Source of the DNA: Hanleya hanleyi
Lineage: Eukaryota; Mollusca; Polyplacophora; Lepidopleurida; Hanleyidae
Length of the DNA stretch: 64,000 nt
Reading direction: 5' to 3'
Assembly: GCA_036873755.1 (NCBI GenBank)
Contig: JAVTVY010018994.1
Span: 1 to 64,000 of the forward strand
Below, piece by piece: positions 23,511-33,145 of this stretch; positions within the stretch are counted from its first letter, which is position 1; every line of letters starts with the position of its first letter. Under the pieces are notes generated by a model. That model ran no database searches and was not told the origin of the DNA. It saw nothing but the letters and a program-made list of their open reading frames with translations. Both the position numbers and the translations under genes were made by a program.

Positions 23511-24735
23511 GTAGTATGGAAAGGTGAAAAGAGGTCATATTCACCTCTTTGCACTTAAACTTGAGGTGTTGGCGCTGGTGATTGGAAAGTGACCTCTGCC
23601 AGAGTTTGGCCGCCATCTTGAATTTGGTAGAAAACTTGACCAATGTGGCAGCGGCTTATTCTCTTGAACTCTGATACAAGGTCACGTGACCTTTGTATTC
23701 CTCCGTCGTGATGCGGTCATATCTGGCGGTGATGTGGTCTGCCTCCGCGGAGAAAAAGTAGTCCCCAGACCTCAAATACGCTGTATGGTCCGATTGGGTC
23801 GAGTCAGGTACCAAAGTGAAGCATTCGTGAAGGGGCATCTGATGGGCTGGGTGTGGGGTTGAAATATCGTCATTCTGCGCATGCGTCGCGGACAAAGGGT
23901 ATGGAAATAGACGTTTTGGGATCTAGGGAAGCCACTAATGGTCCGATGGAGTTGAGTGAGGTATCAATGTGAAGCCTATGTGAGGGAGCATCCACCTGGA
24001 CTAGTATCTCGGGCGTTGTCAACATTCTGCGCATGCGCAAACAGGAAATTGTGGGAAAAGGGTATGGAAATAGACGTTTTAGAGTCTAGGTGGACCACTA
24101 ATGGTCCAATGGAGTTGAGTGAGGTATCAATGTAAAGCAGTCGTGAGGCAGCATCCGCCTGGACTAGTGTGTCGTCCGTGTTCGACATTCTGCGCATACG
24201 CAGATGGAAATAGACGTTTTGTAGACGAGGTGAGCCCCTAGTGAGCCGTTGGAGTCTTATGAGGTATCGTTGTGAAGCATTCGTGAAGGAGCATCCGTCT
24301 GGATAAGTGTGTCGTTCGTCGTTCTGCGCATGCGTAGGCAGGCCGTAGTATGGAAATAGACATTTTGAGGCCGATATGGACCACTATTGGTCCGAATGTG
24401 TCTAGGGAAGTGTTATTTTGTAGCACTCGGGGTGTAGACCACGACTTTAAGGGATATCCACGTCACCTGTGACGCCACTGGTGACGTCATCAGTGGGAGT
24501 AGTAGCGAAAGCGAGAGTTTCGGAGGTGCAATGGCGTGCGTTTGGAGTAGATAACGGCCTATTTTTCCATCCAGCTACCTGATAGAGTTACCTGTGAGTG
24601 TATTCGCCCGTGTGTGTGAGTGAGTGAGTGAGTGAGTGAGTGAGTGAGTGAGCGAGTGAGTGAGTGAGGCGTGCCCAACGCCCGTCTTAACGCATGGACG
24701 CACTAACGACGGTGAGGGAGTGAGTGAGGTAGTGA
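23511..24735. repeat. left outer arm of the foldback element
   Basis: Inverted counterpart of 30,700-32,858. It carries four to five monomers with TGCGCATGCGCA-type sites (about 23,876, 24,028, 24,191 and 24,323), while the right arm has about ten, so the array copy number differs between arms. It also carries GTGACGTCATC (CRE-like) near 24,482-24,492. Confidence 0.85.
23656..23895 (-). CDS. 79-codon arm ORF of unknown status (left copy)
   Basis: An uninterrupted frame of 79 codons in the left arm has a same-length counterpart in the right arm (32,474-32,713, plus). About ten residues differ between them. It runs from a monomer across the AGGTCACGTGACCT palindrome into the terminal unique part of the arm. 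I recognise no domain. Because the arms are homologous, shared length alone does not show coding; the replacements I see are mixed conservative and not. Treat it as a candidate only. Confidence 0.2.
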   Translation of the reverse strand: MSATHAQNDDISTPHPAHQMPLHECFTLVPDSTQSDHTAYLRSGDYFFSAEADHITARYDRITTEEYKGHVTLYQSSRE

Positions 24736-25000
24736 GTGAGTGAGTGAGTGAGTGAGTGAGTGAGTGAGTGAGTGAGTGAGTGAGTGAGTGAGTGAGTGAG
24801 GCATGCGCATTGCCCGTCTTAACGCATGGACGCACTATCGACGGTGAGTGAGTGAGTGAGGGAGGGAGGGAGTGAGTGAGGTAGTGAGTGAGTGAGTGAG
24901 GTAGAGAGTGAGTGAGGGAGTGACTGAGGTAGTGAGTGAGGGAGGGAGTGAGTGAGTGAGTGAGTGAGTGAGTTAGGTAGTGAGTGAGTGAGTGAGTGAT
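24620..25000. repeat. (TGAG)n tract
   Basis: About 380 bp of GTGA/TGAG tetranucleotide with interspersed CGCCCGTCTTAACGCATGGA segments. The inverted version is at 27,285-27,318 and 30,677-30,840. A 168-codon minus frame reading (THSL)n here is an artefact of the repeat. Confidence 0.95.
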
Positions 25001-25981
25001 TGTAGCAACGCCCGCTAACGCCAATCTCAACTTTTCAACTCCCTGGTGAATTAGCCCAAAAGCTCTCATTTTTCTAGACACTAAATCATTGGAAATGCAG
25101 TGACCCCCGTCAATGACCGTCGTTACGCCCTAGTATAACGCCTTGACGCCATGATATAGACCGGAGAGAGAACAACAACAACAACAAAGATGACAGAAGT
25201 GAGAACAACAACAACAACAACGTGTTTTCATATAGTTTATTCTCCACTCTATCATAACATACCCACGCTGGGGGAGCCGCGTTGGGTATGTTTACAATAC
25301 AAGTAGCCACTTGTCCAATCAGAGGCCACCATTTGGTCCTGTCATACTCGTTCTTTCCCGTTAGATGTACTCTCAGCTGCTCTTGTCCAATCAGAAGTCG
25401 CCATTTCAGAAAGTTCTATCTTCGGCTATGTTCGCTCTGAACCGTTTGTTTCTAATCGTCATGGGGCAGGCCAGGATTCCGCTGAGGCAACATATCCTCA
25501 GATACCTGTTTGCGCATTCTGAGTATCTATCAGTGCATGGGTGAATACATTCATCCAATGGGAAGATTCCGTAATTTGGTCACGAAGAACGTAACATTGG
25601 TGACTCTCTCCACTATTCACTTGGTGTTGGGGCGCTGTTGTTGGGCCCATTCCAAGACATCCAATTGGTCCACTTGGTCCAGCATCGTCTTTAGCGACGC
25701 CCGGTTAATGATGGTAAACGGTTGGTCGTACACTTGGTTGTTACTGCTCGGGTAAAAGTATCGGACTTGGTCTGTCGCCTTATGCTGCAGCACATAACCA
25801 AACGCCAGATTTAATTTGAAGGACGTAGCTTGGTCATTGAAGATGGCTTCCACGTAGTTGCGTAGGTGGGCGAGGTCGGTCAGTCGGAAATTGTAGATAT
25901 CTTGAATAGGGCGATGACGGTGGAAACAGTGCCGTATCATGGACCGATGGCGCCGATAGATGTCACTCACTGGATGGTCTT
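25000..25981. repeat. left arm of the inner palindrome
   Basis: It reads as the reverse complement of 26,309-27,290 almost throughout: GTAGCAACGCCCGCTAACGC at the outer end, (AAC)n runs, TACCCACGCTGGGGGAGCCG, CCAATCAGA boxes and GATGGTCTTC at the inner end. The spacer between the arms is 327 bp. At about 980 bp per arm and very high similarity, it should extrude or clone poorly as a cruciform. Confidence 0.9.
25579..25970 (-). pseudogene. C-terminal domain of the foldback zinc-finger gene (left copy)
   Basis: The minus strand encodes 117 codons, starting at a SDIYRRH motif and running through FHRHRPIQDIYNFRL, FKLNLAFGYVL, RYFYPSSNN and LDVLEWAQQQRPNTK. It then meets a stop where the right-arm copy has tryptophan, a single G-to-A change. 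Homologous sequence continues for about 13 codons past the stop to the end LPIG. I have an unverified impression that similar sequences occur as uncharacterised, repeat-associated proteins in other invertebrates. No enzymatic motif is visible. Compared with the right copy it keeps 14 bases that the right copy lost, so each arm carries one different lesion. Confidence 0.6.
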
Positions 25982-25999
25982 CGTGACGTCACATCCGAG

Positions 26000-26730
26000 C
26001 TCTGAGCTCCAACTCTTTAAACGACCCAGTCAGTTAAGACGGCATCAGCGTTTGATTCATGGTCCGTCACCACGGTATGAGCGACAACTTCCCACTAAAG
26101 GGGCACCCAGCAGGGTCAGACCTAGTGAAGGTGAGCCCGGGGAGACGAATGCCACTGGTGATGCGATCACGGAGAGCCCGCCTATAGCCACAGTTCAGAA
26201 GAGCCTAGATATCCAGCCGGTCCCTAGCATTACTGTTTCGAGTCATACGCTTGACAACAACGAACATTTTCTGGAAGATGCGGTGAATGTTCCTAGCGAT
26301 CTGATATACGAAGACCATCCAGTGAGTGACATCTATCGGCGCCATTGCTCCATGATACGGCACTGTTTCCACCGTCATCGCCCTATTCAAGATATCTACA
26401 ATTTCCGACTGACCGACCTCGCCCGTCTACGCAGCCAACTTCAATGACCAAGCTACGTCCTTCAAATTAAATCTGGCGTTTGGTTATGTGCTGCAGCATA
26501 AGGCGACAGACCAAGTCCGATACTTTTACCCGAGCAGTAACAACCAAGTGTACGACCAACCGTTTACCATCATTAACCGAGCGTCGCTAAAGACGATGCT
26601 GGACCAAGTGGACCAGTTGGATGTCTTGGAATGGGCCCAACAACAGCGCCCCAACACCAAGTGGATAGTGGAGAGGGTCACCAATGTTACGTTCTTCGTG
26701 ACCAAATTACGGAATCTTCCCATCGGGTGA
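26000..26730 (+). pseudogene. foldback-borne C2H2-finger gene (right copy, broken)
   Basis: The plus frame contains the second half of a C2H2 finger (LFKRPSQLRRHQRLIH; the two cysteines are missing because the palindrome junction lies just upstream). A roughly 90-residue linker rich in P, S, T, D and E follows, then the DIYNFRL/LEWAQQQRPNTKW domain, ending LPIG at 26,730. Near 26,430-26,445 a 14-base deletion relative to the left arm shifts the frame. A related finger with all four ligands is at 34,252-34,317. The architecture suggests one DNA-binding finger plus a conserved C-terminal domain of unknown role. A short AT-rich stretch with AATAAA follows at about 27,039 and could be a polyadenylation signal (inference). 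Confidence 0.6.
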
Positions 26731-27290
26731 ATGTATTCACCCATGCACTGATAGATACTCAGAATGCGCAAACAGGTATCTGAGGATATGTTGCCTCAGC
26801 GGAATCCTGGCCTGCCCGATGACGATTAGAACAAACGGTTCAGAGCGAACATGGCCGAAGATAGAACTTTCTGAAGTGGCGACTTCTGATTGGACAAGAG
26901 CAGCTGAGAGTACATCTAACAGGCAAGAACGAGTATGACAGGACCAAATGGTGGCCTCTGATTGGACAAGCGGCTATTTGTATTGTAAACATACCCAACG
27001 CGGCTCCCCCAGCGTGGGTATGTTATGATAGAGTGGAGAATAAACTATATGAAAACACTTATTGTTGTTGTTGTTCTCTCTTCTGTCATCTTTGTTGTTG
27101 TTGTTGCTCTCTCTCCGGTCTATATCATGGCGTCAAGGCGTTATGATAGGGCGTAACGACGGTCATTGACGGGGGGCACTGCATTTCCAATGATTTAGTG
27201 TCTAGAAAAATGAGAGCTTTTGGGCTAATTCACCAGGGAGTTGAAAAGTTGAGATTGGCGTTAGCGGGCGTTGCTACACTCACCCACTCA
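26309..27290. repeat. right arm of the inner palindrome
   Basis: Inverted counterpart of 25,000-25,981. It includes the CCAAT-type boxes (TGATTGGACAAGAG), TACCCAACGCGGCTCCCCCAG, AATAAA and (GTT)n tracts. Confidence 0.9.
26731..26830 (+). pseudogene. 3' remnant of a second foldback ORF (ends PGLPDDD)
   Basis: Directly after the zinc-finger frame, a short stretch reads LRMRKQ...EDMLPQRNPGLPDDD then stop. The matching stretch at 34,727-34,790 reads MRKQLF...DMLPLQYPGLPYDD then stop. The retained wording across two separate elements suggests the tail of a second small protein, most of which is deleted here. Function unknown. Confidence 0.4.
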
Positions 27291-28590
27291 GTCCCTCACT
27301 CACTCACTCCCTCACTCCTAGTCCGGGAGCCAAACCCCAGTTTGAGCCTTGACGTGGAAATGGAGTCCACCTAACGTTTTTTGATGGATTATATATCTCC
27401 TGTGTGTGCAGATTCAGAATCCGAATGATGCCAGCCTGGCAACCTTGGGGAAATGAAAATATCCAAGATGGCCGCCAGCACATTCAACATGACCGCTGTA
27501 TATCGCTTAGATTGATCGCTATATGGAATTGAGCTATATATTTTTGGTCTACGAGTGCTCAGGAAATGGTGTATAGATTTATTAGTACTTCATACCACTT
27601 ATAATACTATCTCCAGCTTATCTCAACAGTAGTGGGGTGGAACTGACGTCATTCTGCGCATGCGCAGTAGAAAAAGAGTATTTTAATGGACGTTTTGGGT
27701 CGAGACGGACCCATATTGGGTGTACTGGGCTGTGGTAGGTATCATCGTGAAGCTCTCGTGGAGGAGCGTCCGACTGGGCTAATGTGTCGTGCGTTTTCAA
27801 CATTCTGCGCATGCGCAGACAGGGAATGCTGGGAAAATGGGCACTGGGAGGAACGCTTTGGGGTCGAGGTGGACCAATAGTGGTCCGATTGGGCCGTATT
27901 AGTTATCAGTTTGAGCGTCCATTCAATTGGATGGGTTGTAAGGTGGAACTGACTTCATTCTGCCCATGCGCAGAAAAAACGGTTATTCGAATAGACGTTT
28001 TGGGGTCGCGACGGACCAAGAGGTGTCATCGTGAAGCTCTCCTGGGGAACCATCCGACCGGGTTACTGTGTCGTCCGGTTTCAATATTCTACGCATGCGT
28101 AGTCTGGCCGTAGTATAGAAAGCAGCCATTTTTGGGTTCGTGGGGGTCTGTTGTGTGATTGTGGGACCATCCCTAGTCTTAATAGGCCGAGTAGGGTGTC
28201 AGCTTGAAGCTCTCGTGGTGTAGAGCACGACTCGAGGGATGTTCACGTCATCTGTGACGTCATTGGTGATGTCATCAGTTAGAGTGGTAGCGAGAGCGGC
28301 CATTCTGATGGGAGTGAAGGTAGGGGCTTGGGGTGGAGAAGGACTATCCGTGGTCCAAATGGCCAGTAACGAGTGCCCAACGCCGGGTGGTGGTGGTAGT
28401 GTCTGTACATACAGGGATTTACACGTGTCCCTCATCAGTTCGGGATGACCAATGGCATGGTTTTTGTTGGCAGTCATGGCGGAGCGTCCATTGTGAGTGC
28501 GTGTGTGTGTGTACTGTGTGTGAACATTAAGCTTAGTTACCCGTCTCTCTTTTGGAAGACGTTCTTTTCTGTTGCTGTAAGACAGAACTA

Positions 28591-28917
28591 TCATTGCCAC
28601 TGCATCAGGGTCAACAGGGCAAAGACCATTGTGAGGACAATGAGCCGTCGCTGGTTCCAGCATGAGCGCTCGTGGTTCATAGCCCGGGCATCAAGAATGG
28701 CTCTCATAGTCCAGTAGTAGAGGGTGATAGCATACCTCTCCATCGAGCCGACCCTGTCGATGACCGCTTCTGTGAGCTCTTCCAGGATCTGGCATCGCCC
28801 CTCGTTGTCGTCGCCATCTCCAAACATGGACCGAACCACTGCTCGGTAACCCGTGAGTGAATTAACCACGATCGCATGCTGTAAAATGCTAGTCGCATAG
28901 GAATGGGTCTCCGTCAT
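28591..28917 (-). CDS. 108-codon hypothetical protein with C-terminal hydrophobic segment
   Basis: Opens with ATG in a fair context and has no internal repeats. The middle reads ILEELTEAVIDRVGSMERY, helix-like and acidic. The end (RRLIVLTMVFALLTLMQW) is a hydrophobic run of about 16 residues that could be a membrane anchor. It lies in the centre of the nested inverted-repeat element, where a carried gene would be expected. I recognise no family and see no second copy in this window, so there is no conservation support. Confidence 0.3.
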   Translation of the reverse strand: MTETHSYATSILQHAIVVNSLTGYRAVVRSMFGDGDDNEGRCQILEELTEAVIDRVGSMERYAITLYYWTMRAILDARAMNHERSCWNQRRLIVLTMVFALLTLMQWQ

Positions 28918-29039
28918 GGCTCTGCAACAGTAGGAATGGGGGTGTGGGGTCCAGAGGGACGTGCTTTATAGACGATGTCACACATGCGCAGGTCGGGAAT
29001 TGTGGGAAAAGGGCTCTTGGGTGAACTTAACGCTCTAGC

Positions 29040-29075
29040 ATAACGCATTGACGCCATGATGTAGACAGATGAGAG

Positions 29076-29107
<32 letters not shown>

Positions 29108-29480
29108 GGATGACAGGTCAATCATGTTATTATCCCCACCAGCACATCATACCCACGCTGGGGGAGCCGCGTTGGGTATGTTTACAATTCTCGTAAGCTC
29201 TTGTCCAATCAGAAGCCGTCGTTTGAGAAAGTTCAATCTTCGGTCAGGGTCGCTCTTGGCCTAAGCGTCTTCGAGCAGTCCAGGATACCGTTGAGGCAGC
29301 ATGTTTTGAAACAGTTGTTTGCGCATTCTGCTTATTTTCCAGGGCCTTGGTGGGTAGTAACCCCATATCCTCTTTCAAGTGACGTTTTATGCTAGAGCGT
29401 TAAGGTCACCCAAGAGCTTGGTCTTCATGATGGACCTGTGCGATCGCCTTTCATTTCAAGCGGCATCAGTCTATACCGAT
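29040..29480 (-). repeat. diverged copy of the palindrome-arm block
   Basis: Contains CATAACGCATTGACGCCATGATGTAGAC, (AAC)n, TACCCACGCTGGGGGAGCCG and CCAATCAGAAG in the same order as 25,130-25,400. It then has GGCAGCATG/GTTTGCGCATTCTG and a segment (about 29,340-29,480) matching 34,600-34,700, the second-ORF region. Stops break any frame. Confidence 0.6.
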
Positions 29481-29779
29481 AGATGGCCATGTCTATTTTC
29501 CTGATGTTAGAACGCATTTGGATGTACGCATGAATGGGTTGAGAGCTTGGAGCTCGGAGCTCTTGAAGTCTGAGCTCGGCGCTCTTGGAGCTGGGAGCTC
29601 GAAAGTGACGCCATCGTACGCATGCGCACACACCTGTGATGCACCCGCACCCTGGTATACTCTATGCTCTACGGACATTGGGAAATATGTCATATATGTC
29701 AGCATTTTGAAAGCCATGGGTGATTGAGGTAACCAATAAATTCAACGCTTTATATTTCAGAGAGACGGGCATATTTTAA

Positions 29780-30341
29780 CCCTATCTGGCCTGGGCGATT
29801 TGGGGTGTACCGCAGCCTGGGGGGGGGGGAGTACCCCCCTATATATTTTCGTTATCGCTAAGGCTAGGGGGCTAAAATTTACCACACTATATCATTGGGT
29901 CAAGCTCTACAAGAAAATGTAAAAAAATCCAAGATGGCCGCCTTGACGTCACTCATTTTCAAAAAGAGCATTTTTGGACCATTTTTTGGTCAGAATTTTC
30001 GAATTTTTTATTTTTGCTTTTTCTTCGCAAAAGCTGCATGATAAATTAGTAAATAATAATCTGATATGAAATAAAATAGATTTTACCCACTTTTCCATAC
30101 AGAAAAGCAAAAATTTTGAAGAAATATGACGAAAACATCACTTTTCTGGTACCCCACATGGCCGCCATTTTGAATTTACCCATGATCCCCTGCTCGGGGG
30201 GTCATGCAAATAGGCTAAAAATGACCCCAATATGATAATCTAAAAAGTCAAGAAGTTTCAGCTCTCAATTTTTTGTCGTTCCGTAGATAGGAGCAAAAAA
30301 CCAACAGGGGGCGGAAAGTGCCCCCCCCAGGCCAGGTAGGG
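29780..30341. mobile_element. TTAA-flanked MITE, copy 1
   Basis: Ends CCCTATCTGGCCTGGG and CCCAGGCCAGGTAGGG are inverted repeats, flanked on both sides by TTAA (29,776-29,779 and 30,342-30,345). TTAA duplication is typical of piggyBac-type elements. At 562 bp with no frame it is non-autonomous. Both ends carry long G or C runs. The interior has AAGATGGCCGCC and the inverse CATGGCCGCCATTTTG. Confidence 0.85.
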
Positions 30342-31079
30342 TTAAAGGGTCAACGCCAGCCATCTTGAATAATTTTTCCTGTTATTCTTGTTTGTTTTCG
30401 CCAAATTGTTGTGTGACGTATGTACTGATTGAATTTATCCCAAATTTATAGTCAAATATATCACAATCAGTGATCGAGATCATCCATGCGACAATTCAGC
30501 ATGACATAATAACCAGATAAATGCCTCATGGCGGCCATCTTGGATATTTCGATTTCCCCAAGGATGCCAAGGTGGCATCATCCGGTTTCGTGATCAGCGC
30601 ATCGAAAAGATATAGAAACCATCAAAAAACATTAGGTGGACTGTATTTCCAGGTTTTTCGACCTGCTCCCGGACTATCCCTACCTCAGTCCCTCACTCAC
30701 TCACTACCTCAATCACTCACTCCCTCACTCACTCACTCGCCGTCGTTAGTGCGTCCATGTGTTAAGACGGGCGTTGGGCACGCCTCACACACTCATTCAC
30801 TCACACTCACTCACACACACGCCCACATACACTCACACTCACAGGTAACTCTACCAGGTAGCTGGATGAAAAAATAGGCCGTTATCTACTCCAAACGCAC
30901 GCCATTGCACCTCCGAAACGCTCGATTTCGCTACTACTCCCACTGATCACGTCACCAGTGACGTCACGGGTGACGTGGACATCCCTTCAAGTCGTGGTCT
31001 ACACCCCGAGTGCTACAAAATAACACTTCCCTAGACACATTCGGACCAATAGTGGTCCATATCGGCCTCATAATGTCTA

Positions 31080-32560
31080 TTTCCATACTACGGCCTGCCT
31101 GCGCATGCGCAGAATGACGATATTCCTAACACCCATCCATCCAGGCGGATGCGCCCTCACGTATGCATCACATTGATACCTCATTCGACTCCATCAGACC
31201 ATTAGTGGCCCACCTAGACCCCAAAACGTTCCTTCCAATGCACTTTTCCCGCAATTCCCTGTCTGCACATGCGCAGACTGTTGAACACGAACGACACACT
31301 TGTCCAGGCGGATGCTCCTTCACGAATGCTTCACAACGATACCTCATAAGACTCCAACGGATCACTAGGGGCTCACCTCGACCCCAAAACGTATATTTCC
31401 ATACCCTTTTCCCACAATTCCGTCTGCGCATGCGCCGAATGTCGAACACGGACGACAGACTAGTCCAGGCGGATGCTGCCTCACGACTGCTTTACATTGA
31501 TACCTCACTCAACTCCATTGGACCATTAGTGGTCCTCTTAGACCCCAAAACGTCTATTTCCATACACTTTGTCTACTGCGCATGCGCAGAATGACGTCAG
31601 TTTCCACGTCATAGTAGTCCATGCGGATGCCCCCTCACCTATCCTTCACAACGATACCTCACTCGACTCCATCGGACGACTAGGGGCCCACCTCGACGCA
31701 AAATGTCTATTTCCATGCCCCTTTCCCACAATTCCCTGTCTGCGCATCCGCAGAAAATATGCTTCACATTGATACCTCATACGACTCCATAGGACCACTA
31801 GTGGCCCACCCAGACCCCGAAACGTCTATTTCCATACCCTTTTCCCACAATTCCCTGTCTGCGCATGCGCCGAATGTCGAACACGGACGACAGACTAGTC
31901 CAGGCGGATGCTGCCTCACGATTGGTTTACATTGATATCTCACTCAACTCCATTGGACCATTAGTGGTCCACCTAGACCCCAAAACGTCTATTTCCATAC
32001 ACGTTGTCTACTGCGCATGCGCAGAATGACGTCAGCTTCCACGTCATACCAGCCCATGCGGATGCCCCCTCACCTATCCTTCACAACGATACCTCATTCG
32101 CCCCCATCGGACGACTAGGGGTCCACCTGGACCGCAAAATGTCTATTTCCATGCCCCTTTCCCACAATTCCCTGTCTGCGCATGCGCAGAATGTTGACAA
32201 CGTCCGAGACACTAGTCCAGGCGGATGCTCCCTCACATAGGCTTCACAGTGATACCTCATTCGACTCCATCGGCCCATTAGGGGCTCCCCTAGATCCCAA
32301 AACGTCTATTTCCATAGCCTTGGTCTACCGTGCATGCGCAGAATGACGATATTCCAACCCCACACCCACCCCATCGGATGCTCCTTCACATAGGCTCCAC
32401 ATTGACATCGCACTCAACTCCACAGGACCATTAGTGGCTTCCCTAGTTCCCAAAACATCTATTTCCATACCCTTTGTCCACCACGCATGCGCAGAATGAC
32501 GATATTTCAACCCCACACCCAGCCCATCAGATGCCCCTTCACGAATGCTTCACTTTGATA
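31080..32560. repeat. 152/164-bp tandem monomers with TGCGCATGCGCA-type palindromes
   Basis: Palindromes start at 31,100, 31,264, 31,425, 31,577, 31,741, 31,860, 32,012, 32,177, 32,329 and 32,482. Spacings are 164, 161, 152, 164, 119, 152, 165, 152 and 153, so two length classes alternate and one unit is shortened. Shared words: AAAACGTCTATTTCCATA just before the palindrome, AATGACG just after, and CTCACTCGACTCCATCGGACC in the spacer. The frames read through this array are repeat artefacts. Confidence 0.9.
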
Positions 32561-32713
32561 CCTCACCCGACCCAATCGGACCATACAGCGTATTTGAAGT
32601 CTGGGGACTACTTTTTCTCCGTGGAGGCAGACCACATCGCCGCCAGACATAACCGCATCACCGCGGAGGAATACAAAGGTCACGTGACCTTGTATCAGAG
32701 TTCAAGAGAATAA
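32474..32713 (+). CDS. 79-codon arm ORF of unknown status (right copy)
   Basis: Counterpart of the 79-codon frame at 23,656-23,895. Same start, length and end (SSRE, then stop), with about ten differing residues. See that entry; arm homology is a sufficient explanation. Confidence 0.2.
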   Translation: MSTTHAQNDDISTPHPAHQMPLHECFTLIPHPTQSDHTAYLKSGDYFFSVEADHIAARHNRITAEEYKGHVTLYQSSRE

Positions 32714-32858
32714 GCCACTGCCACATTGGTCAAGTTTTTTACCAAATTCAAGATGGCGGCCAAACTCTGGCAGAGGTCACTTTCCAATCTCCAGCGCCAA
32801 CACCTCAAGTTTAAGTGCAAAGAGGTGAATATGACCTCTTTTCACCTTTCCATACTAC

Positions 32859-33145
32859 TGGCATGACAATGCACTGGCTGGGCCATCAATATATAATACA
32901 AAAATAATTATAAATCAAATTTTCATCAGAATTCGGTCAGCTCAGAAGTTGCTGGCAACAATGCCCTAATGCACGTTCATGCCAAAAATCAAGGTTCTAA
33001 TGTCAACGGTTCTCCTTATTTTGCCGACGAAAGGATTCGGATGGACTGACTGACTGAGTGACTGATTGACTGACTGACTGACTGACTGACTCACTCACTC
33101 ATTACCGGACAATTTGCAAATGGTAGCCTGCTCCGTAGGAATATT
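32859..33145 (+). repeat. repeat X, second copy, right half
   Basis: Resumes with TGGCATGACAATGCACTGG and matches 13,818-14,075, including AATGCCCTAATGCACGTTCATG and the GACTGACTGACTCACTC tract. Confidence 0.85.

Larger units (their letters stand above)
27319..30676. mobile_element. nested 3.36-kb inverted-repeat element
   Basis: Bounded by TAGTCCGGGAGC and GCTCCCGGACTA. The inverted arms continue for about 170 bp, with shared ATGTTTTTTGATGG-type, CCTTGGGGAAAT and ATATCCAAGATGGCCGCC words at roughly three-quarters identity by eye. It sits in the CTCA simple repeat of the larger foldback element. Contents: three to four monomers with TGCGCATGCGCA sites (27,655; 27,806; variants at about 27,960 and 28,092), a CRE-rich block, a 108-codon minus ORF, and a fresh-looking MITE. 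Confidence 0.7.
23511..32858. mobile_element. 9.35-kb foldback-type inverted-repeat element
   Basis: The ends are GTAGTATGGAAAGGTG and CACCTTTCCATACTAC, an exact inverted match that continues for hundreds of bases: AAGAGGTCATATTCACCTC, the AGGTCACGTGACCT palindrome, the 152/164-bp monomers, then TGAG-type simple repeats. It is flanked by GGGCATGA (23,503-23,510) and TGGCATGA (32,859-32,866), an 8-bp target duplication with one change. The uninterrupted repeat X copy at 13.45 kb gives the empty site. Long inverted arms made of internal tandem repeats with 8- to 9-bp duplications are known from Drosophila FB and Galileo and sea-urchin TU elements; membership in any of these is not shown. The core holds a palindrome with zinc-finger gene pieces, and a second inverted-repeat element is nested at 27,319-30,676. 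No transposase was recognised. Confidence 0.85.
30700..32858. repeat. right outer arm of the foldback element
   Basis: Inverted counterpart of the left outer arm but about 0.9 kb longer because of extra monomers. Order from inside out: CTCA repeats, the CGCCGTCGTTAGTGCGTCCA segment, GTGACGTCAC-type sites at 30,958-30,976, about ten monomers, then the unique terminal 300 bp. Confidence 0.85.

Noticed and set aside
24575..25081. 168-codon minus frame of repeated THSL/SLTH
   Set aside because: It is the translation of the TGAG tetranucleotide array; period-4 repeats give periodic frames without coding.
28199..28663. 154-codon minus frame
   Set aside because: It crosses CRE-rich arm sequence and GT-rich simple repeat, with no domain and no parallel in related arms.
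31163..31594. 143-codon plus frame in the right arm
   Set aside because: It spans monomer repeats, and neighbouring monomers give similar but interrupted frames.
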